Positions 6,309 through 8,274 of a stretch of 8,274 nucleotides of DNA are shown piece after piece. The notes beneath the pieces were generated by a model. That model made no database searches, was not told where the DNA came from, and worked only from the letters and a program-made list of their open reading frames with translations. Numbering within the stretch: the first letter of the stretch is position 1; each line of letters begins with the position of its first letter. This DNA comes from Patescibacteria group bacterium (lineage in GTDB: Bacteria > Patescibacteriota > UBA1384 > JAHJRZ01): contig JAHJRZ010000047.1 in the NCBI GenBank assembly GCA_018830605.1, positions 1 to 8,274 on the forward strand. The letters are read 5' to 3'. The position numbers and the translations under genes were made by a program.

Positions 6309-6320
6309 TTATTAAATTTA

Positions 6321-6400
6321 AAATGTTAAAGATAAAATATAAAATTTACAGAGCAAATTTAAAATTTGAAATGTGGATTTTAGATTTTAAATTTTAAATT
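6321..6400. repeat. AT-rich intergenic repeat, left copy (inverted relative to 7773-7852)
   Basis: This 80-bp stretch between the FemAB-like gene and murE matches the reverse complement of 7773-7852 at 68 of 80 positions without gaps. The best-kept core includes GAGCAAATTT and TTTGAAATGTG. Each copy contains the small palindrome CAAATTT-A-AAATTTG (here 6354-6368). I see no open frame in it and no Shine-Dalgarno for murE at its end. Confidence 0.8.
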
Positions 6401-6405
6401 GAAAT

Positions 6406-7737
6406 ATGAAGTCTTTTTTAAAAAAAATCCTGCCCGAATCTGTAAAACTCTTTTACCATAAAATGATGGCGGATTTTTCTAATCTTATCTACGGCTATCC
6501 TTCCAGAAAAATGATTATTATCGGCGTCACCGGCACTAATGGCAAGACGACCACCTGTCATTTTATTTATAACATTCTAAAAAACGCCGGCTGCCGCGTT
6601 GGTATGATGACCACGACCACGCTCGCCATCAACCAAGAAAAATGGGTTAATAAGACCCGACTTACAACTTTCGCGGCCGCGAAATTAAATAAATTTTTAA
6701 AAAAAATGGTTGAGCAGGGCTGTGAATATGCTATTCTTGAGACCTCTTCGCATGCGGCTATTCAATACCGCACTCGGGGAATTGCCTATGATCTCTGTGT
6801 CATTACTAATATCACTCGGGAACATCTTGATTATCACAAAACCTTTGAAGAGTATAAAAAAGCTAAAAGAGAAATTCTTGAGCTTCCGAGTAAATCTTTC
6901 CGCAAGCCGCATGTCCCCAAACAAATCGTCCTTAACCGCGATGAAGCTAATTATGAATACCTCTCAGACATAAAAGCTGACCGAAAATTCAGATACGGTA
7001 TTTTAAGGGGAGATATTATAGGGGAAAGGATAAATTACAAGACCACGTCTTCTGATTTTTTAGTTAAAACCCCCTTTGGCAACAAGAGGATAACGATTAA
7101 TCTTCCTGGCAGATTTAATGTTTATAATGCTCTAGCCGCAATCACAGCCACCGTGGCTCTGGCGATCGATCTAGAGACGATCCGCCTAGGGCTGTTAAGA
7201 ACATTAGGCGTGCCGGGAAGAATGGAAAAGATATCGCCCCAGAAAAAATTAAAAAAGAAGATGGATTTTAATGTGATTGTTGATTTTGCCCACACGCCGG
7301 ATGCCTTTTATCAAATCTTTGAAACGATTCGCAATGTGGAAAAAAACCGGCTGATCTGCGTTTTTGGCGCCGCTGGAGAGAGAGATAAGACCAAACGGCC
7401 GCTCTTGGGAAATTTGGCCTCGTCCCACAGCCAAGTAATTATTATTACTTCAGAAGACCCCAGAAGCGAAGAGCCTCAAACAATTATTAAAGAGATTAAA
7501 AAAGGAGTCTTGCAAGGGGAAAAAGGGAAGAATTTTAGCGAAAATGAGAATTTATTTTTAATTGAAGATAGAGAGTCAGCTATTAAAAAAGCGCTCTCTC
7601 TCGCCCAAGCTGGCGATTTAGTAATGATCTTGGGCAAGGGCGCGGAACAGACACAGGATTTGAAATCTGGAAAAATCAAGTGGGATGATAGAAAAATTAC
7701 ACGTAAACTCTTAAACCATCTTTTGAGCAAGAAATAA
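6406..7737 (+). CDS. murE: MurE-type UDP-MurNAc-tripeptide synthetase lacking the N-terminal domain
   Basis: Cytoplasmic Mur ligase that uses ATP to add the third residue (diaminopimelate or lysine) to UDP-MurNAc-L-Ala-D-Glu. The P-loop GTNGKTTT is at residues 43-50. LETSSHAAIQ (111-120), TNITREHLDYH (134-144) and the lysine of YKKAKREIL (150-158, normally carbamylated) mark the central domain. LPGRFNVYNALAAIT (233-247), VPGRMEKI (269-276), VDFAHTPDAF (292-301), GAAGERDKTKRPL (321-333), EDPRSEEP (350-357) and LGKGAEQTQ (409-417) mark the C-terminal domain. The P-loop starts at residue 43, against about 110 in full-length MurE, so the UDP-binding first domain is missing. At 443 residues the rest is complete. 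EDPR stands where DAP-specific enzymes have DNPR; the kept Arg hints at DAP but is not decisive. The substrate-loop TTP reads TTF (87-89). The ATG at 6406 has no Shine-Dalgarno. Another Mur ligase-like activity is possible. Confidence 0.9.
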   Translation: MKSFLKKILPESVKLFYHKMMADFSNLIYGYPSRKMIIIGVTGTNGKTTTCHFIYNILKNAGCRVGMMTTTTLAINQEKWVNKTRLTTFAAAKLNKFLKKMVEQGCEYAILETSSHAAIQYRTRGIAYDLCVITNITREHLDYHKTFEEYKKAKREILELPSKSFRKPHVPKQIVLNRDEANYEYLSDIKADRKFRYGILRGDIIGERINYKTTSSDFLVKTPFGNKRITINLPGRFNVYNALAAITATVALAIDLETIRLGLLRTLGVPGRMEKISPQKKLKKKMDFNVIVDFAHTPDAFYQIFETIRNVEKNRLICVFGAAGERDKTKRPLLGNLASSHSQVIIITSEDPRSEEPQTIIKEIKKGVLQGEKGKNFSENENLFLIEDRESAIKKALSLAQAGDLVMILGKGAEQTQDLKSGKIKWDDRKITRKLLNHLLSKK

Positions 7738-7772
7738 TTTTTGTATCCTCAAAACTCCTGAATAGTATTTAA

Positions 7773-7852
7773 AATCTAAAATTTAAAAGATTAAATTCAC
7801 ATTTCAAATTTAAAATTTGCTCTGTGGATTTAAAATTTTATCTTTGATATTT
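7773..7852. repeat. AT-rich intergenic repeat, right copy (inverted relative to 6321-6400)
   Basis: This is the inverted partner of the repeat upstream of murE, about 85% identical over 80 bp. It holds the palindrome CAAATTT-A-AAATTTG at 7805-7819. It lies 35 bp after the murE stop. No T-tract-backed GC stem was found, so neither copy is a convincing terminator. Confidence 0.8.
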
Positions 7853-7857
7853 TAGCT

Positions 7858-7884
7858 TAAATCATTTTCAGCGAAAATGATTTA
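7858..7884. promoter_or_regulatory. Perfect 12-bp-stem palindrome upstream of the TPR gene
   Basis: TAAATCATTTTC and GAAAATGATTTA are perfect inverted repeats around AGC. The element ends 2 bases before the extended -10 and covers where a -35 would lie. No T-run follows on either strand. It could be an operator for the TPR gene, or an imperfect terminator for murE transcripts. Confidence 0.5.
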
Positions 7885-7886
7885 TG

Positions 7887-7895
7887 TGTTATAAT
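7887..7895 (+). promoter_or_regulatory. Extended -10 promoter of the TPR gene
   Basis: TGTTATAAT is a perfect extended -10 (TG-N-TATAAT). No clear -35 is present 17 bases upstream (TTCAGC, inside the palindrome), which extended -10 promoters can tolerate. The start site would be near 7902. The 5' leader would begin around or within a small 6-bp-arm palindrome, ACTTGT-AAA-ACAAGT (7899-7913). Confidence 0.6.
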
Positions 7896-7930
7896 TAAAC
7901 TTGTAAAACAAGTAAAGTTTTGAGGTAAAA

Positions 7931-8274
7931 ATGACCAGAGGGGCTAAAATTACTCTCGTTGTCTTTGTGTTTGTTTTGGTAATAGCTGGGCTTTCGATCG
8001 GAGCTTGGTTTATCTTTAGGCAGGATCGAGCCCTGGCCGCCGAATCCTATCTAAACCTTGGCGATAAATATCTAAAAGATGAAAATTACAGCCAAGCTTT
8101 AATTGCTTACAAAAAAGCGGCTATCTTTACCCCGCGCTCTTTTGCCCCCTATTTAAAACAGGGGCTCTTAGCCAAAGAAACAATTCATTATCAAGAGGCG
8201 ATTGATTTTATTAATCGCTCGATTTCTTTGGGGCCAGAGGAGCTTGAGGCCTATCTCGTTTTGGGCGAGACCTA
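7931..8274 (+). CDS. Membrane-anchored TPR protein, 3'-truncated by the window edge
   Basis: The first 114 residues of a protein that runs off the right edge. Residues about 7-28 are a hydrophobic helix (ITLVVFVFVLVIAGLSIGAW) preceded by a basic N-terminus and followed by RQD, which suggests a single membrane anchor or an uncleaved signal. After it come tetratricopeptide-like helices: AESYLNLGDKYLKDENYSQA with LIAYKKAAIFTP, then APYLKQGLLAKETIHYQEA with IDFINRSISLGP, then EELEAYLVLGET, each about 35 residues apart with the usual Ala/Gly/Tyr spacing. TPR domains bind proteins; the partner is unknown. The start is well supported: GAGG (7922-7925) lies 5 bases before the ATG, the best ribosome binding site in the window, and an extended -10 lies upstream. 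Confidence 0.85.
   Translation, partial: MTRGAKITLVVFVFVLVIAGLSIGAWFIFRQDRALAAESYLNLGDKYLKDENYSQALIAYKKAAIFTPRSFAPYLKQGLLAKETIHYQEAIDFINRSISLGPEELEAYLVLGET

Noticed and set aside
6321..7852. The inverted repeats around murE as ends of an insertion sequence
   Set aside because: The gene between them is a Mur ligase, no transposase is present, and no target-site duplication could be recognised in the AT-rich flanks.

Overview
The window looks like chromosomal DNA from a streamlined, AT-rich bacterium, most likely a Candidate Phyla Radiation (Patescibacteria, Parcubacteria-like) lineage. This rests on compact forms of housekeeping proteins (a 703-residue ValRS, a MurE without its first domain), few Shine-Dalgarno sites, short AT-rich intergenic repeats, and a FemAB-type transferase beside a Mur ligase. 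TGA appears to be a normal stop: it ends the 655-1674 gene exactly where the convergent gene ends. The taxonomic call is an inference.

Left part (1-1940) is an accessory island that looks like a controller-regulated restriction-modification or defence locus. The 3' end of a beta-class DNA methyltransferase runs rightward off the left edge. It converges, with no base between the stops, on a leftward two-gene operon: a 72-residue XRE-type controller-like regulator, then, 4 bp later, a 339-residue protein where the restriction nuclease would be expected. That protein resembles no restriction nuclease I recognise. It carries spaced motifs of a divergent DHH (RecJ/NrnA-like) phosphoesterase. The operon has a good sigma70-like promoter whose -35 and spacer are covered by two abutting 15-bp palindromic boxes, and whose predicted start site falls on the regulator's ATG (leaderless). 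This is the most interesting part of the window.

Middle part (1941-5204) is leftward housekeeping DNA: tsaD (tRNA t6A synthesis) followed by valS (valyl-tRNA synthetase). tsaD is peppered with four different 7-8 bp tandem-repeat tracts, each at a loop where the protein is longer than E. coli TsaD.

Right part (5274-8274) reads rightward: a FemAB/FemX-like peptidoglycan interpeptide-bridge transferase, a MurE-type ligase, and the start of a membrane-anchored TPR protein. The first two act on the peptidoglycan stem peptide. murE is flanked by an inverted pair of 80-bp AT-rich repeats about 85% identical. The TPR gene has its own extended -10 promoter, overlapped upstream by a perfect 12-bp-stem palindrome. 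No tRNA, rRNA, CRISPR array or transposase was seen. The longest stretch without a gene is about 190 bp (7738-7930).
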